Both the position numbers and the translations under genes were made by a program. From Carex sylvatica (lineage: Eukaryota > Streptophyta > Magnoliopsida > Poales > Cyperaceae), in NCBI GenBank assembly GCA_964058845.1, contig CAXKVR010000353.1:1-46220 (forward strand): 46,220 nt of DNA, written 5' to 3'. Within the stretch, counting starts at the first letter, position 1. The number at the start of each line of letters is the position of its first letter. Positions 22,184 through 32,550 of this stretch are shown in pieces. The notes beneath the pieces are model-generated. The model saw only the letters and a program-made list of their open reading frames with translations, made no database searches and was not told the origin of the DNA.

Positions 22184-22333
22184 TTAGTACACTGTCCCGT
22201 ACCTAAAGCGACCTCCCTCCAACTCCATTTCCTCCGCTGCAACACCCACCTTGAGCGTGACCGCATAATCCTTCTCAACTCCTGGTCTATTCGTCGCATC
22301 AAGAGCTATCGTCACTGTCTTCAGGGGTACCAC
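22184..22333 (-). pseudogene. Orphan terminal exon of an unidentified protein
   Basis: A minus-strand open stretch of 49 codons plus TAA (stop at 22184–22186) starts after an AG at 22334–22335. The codon just upstream in frame is a TAG that contains this AG, which fits a 3' splice acceptor. The translation is balanced and protein-like (contains TIALDATNRPGVEKDY and ends RFRYGTVY), and base composition is far richer in G/C than its surroundings. I do not recognise the family. No upstream exon is visible between here and the kinase gene, so it is either a captured or degraded gene end, or the last exon of a gene whose other exons I missed. Confidence 0.5.
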
Positions 22334-22335
22334 CT

Positions 22336-23149
22336 ACCAAGATAATATCACGAATCATTACTACTACTGGGAACTATGCACCAGGACCATAGATAAAAAC
22401 GCGGTTCGATTTTTGCGACTACTACACCGTCTAGAATTAAAATCGACGGTCCCGGGTTAACTGAACCATAACGGCTTAGAAAGTGCTCATTCTGTGCGGC
22501 TCACTCTGTGTAGAGATCCGTGTTACTGGTCTCGGAAAGTATGGCAATCATAGTGACAAATGATTTAATTCGGATTCGGTTCGGCGAGGTAAAAAATTCG
22601 TGATTCAGGTATAATTCAGGTATAATTCAGAAATGATTCAGAATTATCCAGATTAGAGATCTCAGTCCTATAAAAAAGCAAAAACAAAAAAATATTATGG
22701 AAAAAATTCACAAAGAATTCGTCAAATTCGGGAAAAATTCATAAAATTTGCGAATTATTCGGATTTAATTTGGTCAAAGTACGGTCAACCAAATAATTTG
22801 GCGTTCGGTTATCACAAAAAAAAAAAAATTATTCGGATATAATTCGAGTATAATACGCGAATCTGATTACTATTTAGCAATAATTGATTAATGGGCTAAT
22901 GAATTTTGTATGTTACCCATTCATTCATAGTGACATGAGTAAGCCACATAAGATCTGAGTGACTCGACAGAACCTTCGCCTTTTCTTTTTGTCGTTCTAG
23001 AACACGGGGAAATATTGATTGATTCGCCACCAAGTAAAAGCAAATTCGCGATACACTTAAAAAATTAAAAACAGAAAATACTAAATTCAAACATGGAAAA
23101 ATAATCAAAAAAAGCAAAAAAGAAAGAGAAGAGAAACTACCCGAACTCA
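22336..23149. other. Intergenic upstream of the kinase gene; repeat-derived
   Basis: From about 22565 to 22870 there are repeated phrases ATTCGG, GGTATAATTCAG and CGAATTATTCGGAT, with an inverted relation between the halves (ATTCGGATTCGG against CGGATATAATTCG). This looks like an old MITE; a similar stretch lies at 42455–42720. Two GGTCAA cores, the complement of the W-box TTGACC, occur at about 22781 and 22793. Whether they regulate the kinase is unknown. Confidence 0.4.
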
Positions 23150-23247
23150 CGTAAACTGCTTTCTCTCCAAGCAATCAGTCTCTTATACCCCGACCCCTCT
23201 CATCTTCCCTCTCAATTCAACATTGCATGCAATCCCACTTACAGTAA
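23150..23247 (+). promoter_or_regulatory. Proximal promoter / 5' leader of the kinase gene
   Basis: The sequence turns pyrimidine-rich (TTTCTCTCC, CCCCTCTCATC, TTCCCTCTC), typical of a plant 5' leader. A weak TATA-like CTTATACC lies about 60 bp before the ATG. An RY-type CATGCA is at 23225–23230. The start site cannot be fixed from sequence alone. Confidence 0.4.
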
Positions 23248-25404
23248 ATGGAGTTACGACTTGAGAATCTTAAAGCTATATCTATACTCGGCCGAGGCGC
23301 CAAAGGCGTGGTCTTTTCGATTCAAGACTCCTGCCATGACCAGCCCCTGGCTCTCAAAGCCATCTGTCTCTCTTCAATCAAGAATAAAAAATCAAGCGGT
23401 GGAGATGGAGAGGTTTATCGGCGTCTGTGGTTTGAAAGAGATGTGTTGTCGGCACTTAATCACCCTCTTCTACCTTCGCTGAAAGGATTTGTGTCTACAG
23501 AAAAGATCGTCGGTTTTATGATTGAGAGGTGCTCTGGCGGTGATTTGAATTCTCTGAGGAGAAGACAGACCGAGAAGATGTTCTCCGACTCAGTAATTCG
23601 GTATGATACTGTTAAATTGTTACCTCCCACAGTTTCACTGTTTCACAAAATAAATGCTAGAATGTTTTTAGTATATTTACTTTCTTTTGGCAATTTGAAA
23701 AATCATGCTTTCAAAATTTTGTTTCTTGATAAAATTGATCTCCCATGCATGCATGGTTTTGTTTATCACGCTTATTGCAATCTGCAAAAATCAATTGCTT
23801 GAGTTGAGAAGTTCTCCTCAGATGATAAATTAATGCCTTGAGGGTTGCATGAATAATTAAGAAAGCTTCAGGTTTTATTGCTGAGATTCCTCTCTTCTGT
23901 TCATCACCTTGAAATTCCTTCAACTTCTGCAACTAGTCGTATCAATAATTCATAATTGTGTTTTATTTTGTTCTTTACCGTTTGTAATTTCCAATATGTA
24001 GTAACTAGCACAAAGCAATTTTCTTATTTAAACTTTTGATTTAATTTTCCTGAGAGCGTGTTTCTTTTTTCCAATCATCCAAAATATGTGCAATTGTCAT
24101 TGGGAATTAAAGTTCATAGTGCGTAAGTGCAAACGTAAATAATGAGACATCTTGGGTTGTTGTGTAAAATGACCTTTGCCATTCTCTCATTGTAGGTACA
24201 TTAGAAATTCCATAATTCTATTTCAAAAAAGAAAATTAAAAACGTTTCTCAATTCGTTTATTGCTCACTGTTTCAGATTTTATGCGGCAGAGCTTGTCTT
24301 GGCTTTGGAGTACCTGCACAGTTGCGGCATTGTATACCGTGATTTAAAGCCGGAAAACATATTAATTCAAGACGACGGTCACATCATGCTAGTAGATTTT
24401 GATCTTTCAACAAAACTCCCAGTAAAATCACGAGATTCTTATAAACCACCTCCATCACCACCTCCGGCACATGTTCTGGCAAGCGAGCAACTTGGTCAAG
24501 ATCAGAAAAAGAAAAAGAAAAAAAAAAACTTGTTGTTGAGATCTTTTACTGGCCACACTGGTGTATCACCAGTGACAATTGATGAAGCTCAAAATAAATC
24601 TCCGCCACACAAACCGGTGGCCGTACGAAATGCTGATCAGTCAACGGAAAAGTCGAACTCCTTTGTTGGTACAGAGGATTATGTAGCGCCTGAAATAATT
24701 CAAGGGAAGGGTCATGAATTTTCAGTGGATTGGTGGGGTCTCGGCGTAGTGCTATATGAGATGTTGTATGGTCGGACGCCATTTCGAGGGCTTAATCGTA
24801 AAGAAACATTTTACAGGTACTAACCTTGAGTTTTCTCCTTCATCTTCTGAAGATAAATACAAAAAATGAAAAACAAAAAAAAATGTCATGGTCTTGTGTG
24901 CCAAAGATTCAGAATGTTAAGTTGTATTTTCAAAAATAGAATTAAACTATTTTAATTTATTAACTGCAGGAATACATCATGTTTTTTATAGTGCTATTTA
25001 AAATTAGTGTACGAATTGTACATTTTTTACGATCAATTCTGATATAATTCTATATTTATGTCACTATTTACAGGGTATTAGTGAAGGAACCTGAACTAAT
25101 AGGTGAACAGACACCGTTACGAGACTTGATCAGACGGTTGTTAGAGAAGGATCCTGATAAGAGGATTACATGTCAAGAGATCAAGGAGCATGAGTTTTTT
25201 AGAGGGGTAAATTGGGAAATGTTAATAGAGATAGCTAGACCGCCATACATACCGTCCGGGGCAGAATCGGAATTTAACGAGGAGCCTTTGGATGTGGAGA
25301 AGACAGTGCAAGAGGTTTTTGGTGAACAGAAAACAAAGCAAGAAGTGAGAAGTGCTGGTGATGATAAAGATAAAGTACAAGATACTGATTTTTCAGCTTT
25401 TTAA
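23248..25404 (+). CDS. OXI1-like: OXI1-like AGC serine/threonine kinase (AGC2 group)
   Basis: The gene joins 23248–23600, 24277–24816 and 25074–25404, giving 407 aa. Both introns are GT–AG (GTATGA…TTTCAG, GTACTA…TTACAG) and phase 2, and splicing restores one continuous kinase domain. Visible features: glycine loop GRGAKG (15–20), ATP-binding Lys37, helix-C Glu63, YRDLKPEN with catalytic Asp140, the DFD variant of DFG (158–160) typical of plant AGCVIII kinases, a ~80-residue insert before the activation segment that includes seven lysines (195–201), NSFVGTEDY with phospho-acceptor Ser246, and APE (255–257). The C-terminus ends DFSAF, a short hydrophobic motif like the PDK1-docking PIF motif. 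Length and motif order match Arabidopsis OXI1/AGC2-1 (about 421 aa), known to act downstream of oxidative bursts and PDK1 and upstream of MAP kinases. UCN-type kinases are the main alternative. The gene looks intact. Confidence 0.93.
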
Positions 25405-25702
25405 GTTATATTTAGGCTTCTTTTTTTTTTTTGAAGATCTAGATGAAGATATATATATTTATGACAATCTGGAAAATTACCACCAAGTAAATATTTATTT
25501 TATATGTTTAACAGTGAAAATCTTCAGAGAAAATGGAGAAAAGAAATTAAGGCATTTGTTTTCTCTGTTTTTGAAGGCATGTCTCTGTTTTGTTGCTATC
25601 AAATGTGTACATAGATTTTTTCTTTATAAATTTTTAATGGGAAAGAAAAAACAGCTGAGGGATAGAGACTTCAATTAATGATACTGGTTGGAGAGTAATA
25701 GG
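25405..25702 (+). other. 3' flank of the kinase gene
   Basis: Presumed 3' UTR. A near-consensus ATAAAT lies at about 25625, but the cleavage site cannot be placed. A hAT-like element starts 299 bp after the stop codon. Confidence 0.4.
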
Positions 25703-26159
25703 TAGGGGTTGCAACAAGATGGCTCGATCCGAGTTAGATTTTAGCTCAATTTGTTAATTATAAACTGAGTCACAGTCAAGTGAGCTGGATCTAGGACATC
25801 CGAACTAAAATTTCAATTTGAAATCGTGACTGGACAAGTCAGTTCGAGTTTGCTCGCTGGGTCTGACTGAATCTTGTTTTAAGAAGAAAATAAATTATAC
25901 AATTTTTTTGGATCGAGCTGAACCGAATTGGACAACATAAAATGCACACAAATCATACAAATTCACATATTGATGCCTAGCCGAGCTAACTCACAAGCTG
26001 GCGAGCAAGCTAGGTTTCAGCTTGAACTCGTTAATTCTGGACCAAACTAGTGGCAGGCTGACTCGTTAATTAACAGCTCAGTCCAATAACAAATGAGTTG
26101 TTAGCAATTGAGTCAGGTGTGAGTCACGATTGAGCCACAAGCTTTTTTTTCCACCCCTA
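25703..26159 (+). mobile_element. hAT-like non-autonomous repeat, copy 2 (best preserved)
   Basis: It starts TAGGGGTTGCAACAAG and ends TTCCACCCCTA. The interior has many GAGCTGG/GCTCG phrases and no open frame of note. Copies at 7975–8272 (opposite strand) and 39300–39680 share the same block order (GATCTAGGACATC, GGGTCTGACTG, ATGCACACAAAT, GATGCCTAGC, AACAGCTCAGTCCA). The ends suit the hAT superfamily. I could not identify a clean 8-bp duplication. Confidence 0.72.
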
Positions 26160-27228
26160 CAGTACTAATATATAAATAAAAATTATAATTTTTCCTTTTT
26201 ATGCTTTCCAAGTGGATACAATTACAAAGGAATATTATTGGATAGTGGCTACTTGTCATATAATAGACACCTAATCTTTTGAGGCTCTAATTAGGACATT
26301 ACTTTAATAATTCCAGAAAATGAAAGAGCAATAGCCACAAAAGTTGGTACTTGCCTACTTGGTACGAACGGCTAACAAATCCTATTTATATTAATTAATG
26401 AAAAGTGCAAACAGCAAACTAGAACTGGGACCTTCTTCATTTCCAATAATGCGTTGTATAGTAACCTATGAAGAAAGTAAGATGGAAACCTTAAAATAAT
26501 CTAAATGGCAAAAATCACAAGGTTTACAATGAAAATAATAATAATTGATAGCACAAAAGTTACATGAGTCACTAGACTTGGAATTATTTAATTATGAGCA
26601 GCATCTGCCAAATCTTGCTACTTTTTCAACAATTACACTTGTTAAAAAGATGGCTTAATGACTTAATAAATTTGATATTTGTTAACATGCTATCTAAGAT
26701 AAAGAGTAAACCTTGAAATTTCCCATAATATCCATGTGTTAAATGCCTGAAAAAAGCAATACTCGGAGGCATCTAGGTTACTTGAGAACCAAAGTCAATA
26801 GTCAAATACTCTTTATGTTGTTTTCTCTTAAAAAATATAATTGGCATTGTTTTTATTTTCATTTTAGATCCTCCTCAACCTTCGTTATAACAACACTCAT
26901 CCACACTACATGTTAATTAAAAATAACTGTAGTGTAAATCCATCTTTTATGGTATAAATTTTAAAAATAATAAAAATTATGATGTGTTTTCCATTATTAA
27001 ATTAAGGGGCCTGTCAAATTGAATCAATTTGGTATGTGATGTGTTAATATCATCAATAGAAGCAACAAAATTAAAATAGGACATTTGACACGTTTTTCAT
27101 TGTTTTCATTCAATAATTGTTGTGTATACATTTAAACCAATAAATTGATTTGAAATTCTATTAAAAAAGGTAATGAACAATAAAATTAAGGCATGGATGT
27201 GTTTAGCAAAACTTTTTGTATCTCTGTG
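26160..27228. other. Intergenic, A/T-rich
   Basis: No gene or element boundary is recognised. Confidence 0.35.
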
Positions 27229-27236
27229 CTTTTTTA

Positions 27237-27447
27237 GGGTATGTTTGATTGCAAAATAAGAATATTTTTTTTGTCATTTGTTTTATTAGAATAGTTAAAT
27301 TTAACTTTTTGTAAGAATAGGTTATTCTAATAAAATAAAAAAATTGAATTCACTATTCTAGCTATTCAACCCCATTCAAACAAAAAACAAGCTATTCTGA
27401 ATAACCTTATTCTAAAAATAGTATATTCTTACTTCAATCAAACATAA
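27237..27447. mobile_element. MITE with ATGTTTGATTG ends, 8-bp TSD
   Basis: GGGTATGTTTGATTG on the left mirrors CAATCAAACATAA on the right, and the arms stay similar inward (AATAAGAATA and TATTCTTACTT). Perfect 8-bp repeats CTTTTTTA flank it (27229–27236 and 27448–27455). An 8-bp duplication suggests hAT, although the first two or three terminal bases do not pair. A relative in opposite orientation lies at 37448–37670. Confidence 0.7.
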
Positions 27448-27457
27448 CTTTTTTAAT

Positions 27458-27747
27458 TGAGCTCTTAGTTTTGTACCAAATTTTGACTTAGATATTAAAA
27501 ATGTGTCAAACCTCTAGTTAATTGAACCCACAACGCTACAATATTTAACTCAAAAATGTTGACAGTAAGAATTGAATTTCTCTTAAGAAAATGGTTTTTA
27601 ATAGAGCTCTTAGTTTTGTACCAAATTTTGACTTAGATATTAAAAATGTGTCAAACCTCTAGTTAATTCATCCCACAACGCTACAATATTTAACTCAAAA
27701 ATGTTGACAGTAAGAATTGAATTTCTATTAAGAAAATGGATAGCTCG
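27458..27747. repeat. Tandem duplication, 145-bp period
   Basis: GCTCTTAGTTTTGTACC occurs at 27461 and 27606. The ~135 following bases are nearly identical, with a cluster of changes (TTGAACCC against TTCATCCC). Confidence 0.92.
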
Positions 27748-27825
27748 ATCTACAATGTATGACAGGAAACAAAATATAATAATTTATTTGATTCTCAATG
27801 GAATTTTTTTTAAAAGAAAATGTCC

Positions 27826-28935
27826 CAATTTTATATATTTACTCGGTACAATTTAATTTAAAGAAGATTTGAACTTGAAATTCTCCCTATTCAAATCCAA
27901 AGAAGCATGAAAATTATTCTATTTCAAATTTATTGGCTTATTGAAATTGAGATATTGTTTTGTCAACATCAATTCATGGAGGGGTTAACATTATGGAACC
28001 GAATCTCCTGCATCCCACTATAGATGGATCCGAGATCGAATATTTATATATTAAAAATGACCCCAGTCTCACCTGGCAGTGGCTCTAGGAGCAGAAATTT
28101 CCTGCACCTCAGAGAGCAAGTGATCCGAACGCTAATATTATAGATTTCTATTGATTGAATATTATTAAATAACTAATTGATTTGCATGAACTTTTTTTTC
28201 TCTGCGTGTCAATAGCAGTGTTGTAAATAACGATATGTCCTCGTCGGACGAATATGGGCCAAGTGATTATTCGGGTATAATCAGGCATAATCGAAAATAA
28301 TCAACTGATTATTCGAGAAAATCTGTAACGGTTTGATCACTACCAATAGCTAATCGGATAATTAATCAGTCTAAACGGTACAATTTAATATATTTACTCG
28401 GTACAATTTAATTTAAAGAAGATTTGAACTTGAAATTCTCCCTGTTCAAATCCAAAGAAGCATGAAAATTATTCTATTTCAAATTTATTGGCTTATTGGA
28501 ATTGAGATATTGTTTTGTCAACATCAATTCATGGAGGGGTTAACATTATGGAACCGAATCTCCTGCACCCCACTATGGATGGGTCCGAGATCGAATATTT
28601 ATATATTAAAAATGACCCCAGTCTCACCTGGCAGTGGCTCTAGGAGCAAAAATTTCCTGCACCTCAGAGAGCAAGTGATCCGAACGCTAATATTATAGAT
28701 TTCTATTGATTGAATATTATTAAATAACTAATTGATTTGCATGAATTTTTTTTTCTCTGCGTGTCAATAGCAGTGTTGTAAATAACGATATGCGCTCGTC
28801 GGACGAATATGGGCCAAGTGATTATTCGGGTATAATCAGGCATAATCGAAAATAATCAACTGATTATTCGAGAAAATTCGTAACGGTTTGATCACTACCA
28901 ATAGCTAATCGGATGATTAATCGGTCTAAACGGAT
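27826..28935. repeat. Tandem duplication of a 555-bp unit
   Basis: ACTCGGTACA lies at 27841 and 28396. The copies run about 27826–28380 and 28381–28935 with only a few percent difference. Each carries the same unidentified segment (CTCCTGCAYCCCACTAT, CCTGGCAGTGGCTCTAGG) and a hAT MITE. The left copy stops inside the MITE at GGTCTAAACGG-like sequence, so the junction lies within the transposon. Confidence 0.93.
28216..28378. mobile_element. hAT MITE, truncated by the duplication junction
   Basis: It starts CAGTGTTGTAAATAACG like the intact copy at 28771 but breaks at CTAAACGG, before the right terminal repeat. The missing ~15 bp are replaced by the start of the second 555-bp unit. Confidence 0.85.
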
Positions 28936-28951
28936 GTCTTTTACAACACTG
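28771..28951. mobile_element. hAT MITE, 181 bp, intact
   Basis: Ends CAGTGTTGTAAA / TTTTACAACACTG are inverted repeats. Flanking 8-bp repeats GTCAATAG (28763–28770) and GTAAATAG (28952–28959) agree at 7 of 8. The interior is built of short inverted phrases (GATTATTCGGGTATAATC, TCAACTGATTATTCGAG). A diverged relative in opposite orientation is at 30805–30982. Confidence 0.83.
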
Positions 28952-28959
28952 GTAAATAG

Positions 28960-29391
28960 AAAGGTTGAACTGGACACCAACGGTTATAGAAAACTGGAGA
29001 TAGCTTGGCATTTATCATCAATGAAATTAACTTGCGTCACTGCTGACGACTTTGCATAAACTCAGATTCATATCCCTTGATTCCTCTTTGTATAATTTAA
29101 TTTGAATAATCATTCTTGTTTTTTGCTTCCATTTCTTCTTGGGCAAGGCATTTTTTCTGTATCTAAGCATGTCACCTGGAGGAAAATGTTTTTTTAATTT
29201 CTTATTCAACAATTGCTGCTCTGCACCATGCTAAAATAATACGAATATGATGTAGCAAACATGAATATTCAACAATTGCTGCCCTGCTCTGCACCATGCT
29301 AGAAAATGTATTTTCTTGAATTTTTACAATTAATTATTTTATGGAATTCGTTTTTAAAATTTAATTTTACAAATAAGAATATGATGTAGCA
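28960..29391. other. Intergenic with short local duplications
   Basis: CAACAATTGCTG…CTCTGCACCATGCTA appears at about 29208 and 29269, and GAATATGATGTAGCAAACAT at about 29243 and 29378. No gene is seen. Confidence 0.5.
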
Positions 29392-29400
29392 AACATATTA

Positions 29401-29814
29401 GAGTAGAAGTAGGGTGTTTCTAAGTTCACCAATTCTTTTTGTGAACTTAATTTTAAAATTTATCGGATTGACTTCAAATGACAAATTCGAACCATTAAAG
29501 CCGGCTACATTACAAGTAATTTAACTATATACAAAAAAAAAATTAAACTTTCGAATTAATTTAGTATAAAATTAAGCGGTAAAAAATAGTAGGTTTATAA
29601 ATTAATTTTAGTACATTCATTTTTTGAACGTTTTTTTATCAGTTGATACTATGCAAAATTAATTTTAAATTTTAAATTTTTTGCATGTAGATGCATCACT
29701 CGTAAAGTAGACAGATTTCAACAATTCAAATTTGTCATTTAAAGTCAACCAAATAAATTTTAAAATTGATTTTAAAAACTTTTTAGTAAACTTACAAATA
29801 TCCTAGTTCTACTC
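29401..29814. mobile_element. Inverted-repeat element GAGTAGAAGTAGG, 414 bp
   Basis: Termini GAGTAGAAGTAGGGTG and CCTAGTTCTACTC are inverted. Arms of about 110 bp carry AAATTTATCGGATTGACTTC and the complementary AAGTCAACCAAATAAATTTT. A perfect 9-bp duplication AACATATTA flanks it (29392–29400 and 29815–29823). It is a shorter relative of the 873-bp element at 21049, non-coding and Mutator-like. Confidence 0.9.
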
Positions 29815-29939
29815 AACATATTACCCTCCTGCATTGAGAATACATTTCTCAAATAAAATGTCCTTTATTTTAATTTATTTTCTTGCAGTTGCGGATGTCT
29901 GACATTCAATTACCCATGTTGCATATATGTTTTTAAAAA

Positions 29940-30336
29940 GAGTAGGGTTAAAATTCACCATTGATTTTGTGCTGCAACTATATCTCATGTCTTTATCTCT
30001 GTTTATAAAGTTCAAATAGTTGATCCAAACTGTTTATCTTGTTCTATATATTAAAATGTGCTTAGATACCAAATTTTATATTTTTAAAATTTTCCTTACT
30101 ATTTTTTTAGAGAGGTACAAAATCACTGCATCTGGACTATTCAAAAACAGTGATTTTGTATCTATCTAAAAAATAGTAAACAAATTTAAAAAAAATATAA
30201 AATTTGATATCTAAGCACATTTTAATATATAAAACAAGATGAACGGTTCGGATCGTTTAAACTTTATATACATAAATAAAGCCATAAAATATAATTAGAA
30301 CACAAAAATCAATATTTTGCATTTTTAACCTTTCTC
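29940..30336. mobile_element. Foldback element D, 9-bp TSD
   Basis: GAGTAGGGTTAAAATTCACC pairs with the right end GGTTAAAAATGC…CTTTCTC read inverted. The arms run to a centre near 30135 (CACTGCATCTGG / AACAGTGATTTTG). A perfect 9-bp duplication TTTTAAAAA flanks it (29931–29939 and 30337–30345). The core box is GTGCTTAGATACCAAATTTT. Its GAGTAGGG start resembles the ends of the GAGTAGAACTAGG family, hinting at relatedness. Confidence 0.85.
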
Positions 30337-30345
30337 TTTTAAAAA

Positions 30346-30804
30346 TCAAATACACCGTTTTCATGATATCATATAAAATCGACGCAAAAGCACGTGTTTC
30401 CATCTAGACGCCACAAATACCGCGCCGATTGACTTATTCTCCTGCTTTGTTTTCTGTGTTTGGATTTAGTCTCAAGTAGTGTACTTAAATAATTTATTTG
30501 GGCCTTCATTTAAGGCCCAATATAAAAATCAAAGCAAGTTCGGATCGAATTTTTGAAACTGCCATTTGATTTCAATTTTATTTCCATCCCCTTAAATTTG
30601 AATTCAGATTCAGTAAAGTAATTTAATTTTTGAGTTTTAGATCGGACTGCTCGATTTGAATATATGACAATCCATTCAAGTGAAGCACACACATCCCGAG
30701 CAACAGATTCGAATCTCGAAGTGATCCAGAGCGATGGATTCAAATCGGATGGTTCTGATCCAAAATCCAAAAATTGATTTACCGGACCCCTTAAATCCTT
30801 ATAT
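30346..30804. other. Intergenic
   Basis: No gene. An 86-codon minus-strand frame at 30510–30770 contains repeated TCNGAT phrases and no recognised domain. I treat it as chance. Confidence 0.35.
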
Positions 30805-30982
30805 TAGTATTGTAAAAAAAGTCCGTTTAAACCAATTAATTAGCTGACTAGTTGTTAGTGGTGATTAAAACATCACGGAGATTTCTAACTAATTGAATGA
30901 TTATTTTCAATTATTCTCGATTAATTACTTAACGAATATTTTATCCCTCTAACAACTGCATACTGTTATTTACAACATTGCT
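30805..30982. mobile_element. hAT MITE, diverged copy
   Basis: Reverse-complementing this stretch aligns it to the MITE at 28771–28951: AGTATTGTAAAAAAAGTCCG against AGTGTTGTAAAAGACATCCG at one end, and GTTATTTACAACATTGCT at the other. The centre is diverged. Confidence 0.65.
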
Positions 30983-31327
30983 CTGTATAAATGAAACAAC
31001 ATTGTTTAGTTATGTATTGATGTTCATCAAAATAAAATTTGTTCGAATTTAAAATCTACAATTTTACATACATTCTTTTTTAGTAACTAGACCAAAGGAC
31101 TGTTTCTCTAATAGTATTATTTTGAATACTAGAAAATTGGAAGAGTAAAAAGATTATTTATTATATAAAAAATAGGTTATTTAGAGCATTTTTAACTTTG
31201 TACTGTAATAATTACAGAAACAAATGCAGAGGGCACAGCAGTTGCGTCACTATTTTCTGTAATTAAAATATTGTGTTAAACCTCTTAAAAGTATAAAGAA
31301 CACCTCGTTAATCTTGCTTCATATTGG

Positions 31328-31330
<3 letters not shown>
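30983..31330. other. Intergenic, A/T-rich
   Basis: Nothing recognisable. Confidence 0.35.

Positions 31331-31366
<36 letters not shown>
31331..31366. repeat. (TA)n microsatellite, left of element E
   Basis: An uninterrupted TA run directly abuts GAGGAGGG at 31367. Confidence 0.95.
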
Positions 31367-31369
<3 letters not shown>

Positions 31370-31704
31370 GAGGGATCGGATGACACCGTCCATTTTCAAA
31401 GTTCAAACGGTCGATCCAAACCATTCAACTTGATGGATATGTTAAAATGTGCTTGCAGATCAAATTTTACATTTTTCGATTTTTTTTTACTATTTATTTA
31501 GATGGGTACAAAAATTTAACGGTCTAAATATAGCAATTTTGTTAAATACTTAATAAATAGTAAAAAAATTCTGAAAAATGTAAAGTTTGATCTGCAAGCA
31601 CATTTTAACATATCCATTAAGTTGAACATTTGGACTTTGAAAACTTTAAAAATGGACAGTGTCATCCGATGTCACCAAAAAAGAGTGTCATCCGATCCCT
31701 CCTC
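31367..31704. mobile_element. Foldback element E inside a (TA)n run, 338 bp
   Basis: GAGGAGGGATCGGATGACAC at the left is mirrored by the right end ATCCGATCCCTCCTC. The left arm lacks a stretch present in other members. The right arm carries the phrase GTGTCATCCGAT twice (about 31660 and 31685), so the arms are asymmetric near the tip. The core box GTGCTTGCAGATCAAATTTT is present in both arms. Confidence 0.83.
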
Positions 31705-31706
31705 TA

Positions 31707-31752
<46 letters not shown>
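31705..31752. repeat. (TA)n microsatellite, right of element E
   Basis: A TA run with one early interruption (TATATTTATATA) abuts CCTCCTC. Confidence 0.95.
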
Positions 31753-31756
<4 letters not shown>

Positions 31757-32004
31757 AAAATTTACATCGTAAAATTTTCCAAACAAGGATGCATCTAGGC
31801 ATTTGCTGTTCGGTTGCTTTTGAGTTTTAACCCCCATTAAATTGTTGAGCTTTGATAATTTATCATAAGATAGATAAACTTCCTCGAAGAATAGTTGAAT
31901 GAGTTGAATAAAAAAAAAATAGTTTCCATTTTCTAGAATAACAACAGGTGTATGTGGAATGAATTGAGCAATTGTCAAATAGTCTCATACATGAATTCTT
32001 TTAA

Positions 32005-32550
32005 GAGCGGGATTAAAATTCACTATTAGTTTTTGTACTTAAATTATGCTCTATATTCTTATATTTATTTTCGAATTTCGAACCATTGATTTCAACAATT
32101 CAACATGATCTTCATATTAAAATGTGCTTGGAGACCTAATTTTATATATTTTGAAACTTTTTTATAATTTTTTAGATGAGGAGGGTTCAAATGCACCATA
32201 ATTTTGTTCTCCAATATACTTCATATTCTTTATCTCCGTTTTCAAAGTCCGAATAGTTGATCCAAACCGTTCAAGATAATCTTTATAATAAAATATGCTT
32301 GGAGACCAAATTTTATATTCTTAAAAAAAAATTTACTATCTTTTTAGATAGGTATAAAATCACCGTTTTAAGGAGATTCTGGACCATCTGATAAAGTGAT
32401 ATTGTACCTATGTAAAAAAATAGTAAAAAGATTCTAAAAAATATAAAATTTAATCTCTAAATTATGAAGATTATATTGAGTATTTCGGATAGAAAAAAAG
32501 ATTTTGTGCCTATTTAAAAAAATTAGTAAAAGTAATTAAAAAAATATGTG
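32005..32550. mobile_element. Nested foldback elements G (outer) and F (inner), both truncated
   Basis: G starts at 32005 (GAGCGGGATTAAAATTCACT) and its left arm reaches TAATTTTTTAGAT at 32177. F starts at 32178 (GAGGAGGGTTCAAATGC) and runs through both arms to about 32499, where its right end is lost. After it, GATTTTGTGCCTATTTAAAA and AATTAGTAAAAG look like the inner part of G's right arm. So F inserted near the centre of G, and later loss removed both right tips. Confidence 0.65.

Noticed and set aside
23261..23482. Second frame overlapping kinase exon 1, and the read-through at 23601–23802
   Set aside because: A shifted frame of the real exon, and intron 1 sequence after the GTATGA donor. 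Splicing to 24277 restores the kinase domain.
28462..28698. 78-codon plus-strand frame
   Set aside because: The first 555-bp duplicate carries the same stretch in a broken frame, and no domain is recognisable, so it is repeat sequence.
31688..31978. 96-codon minus-strand frame ending in repeated Tyr-Ile
   Set aside because: Half of it is the (TA)n microsatellite.
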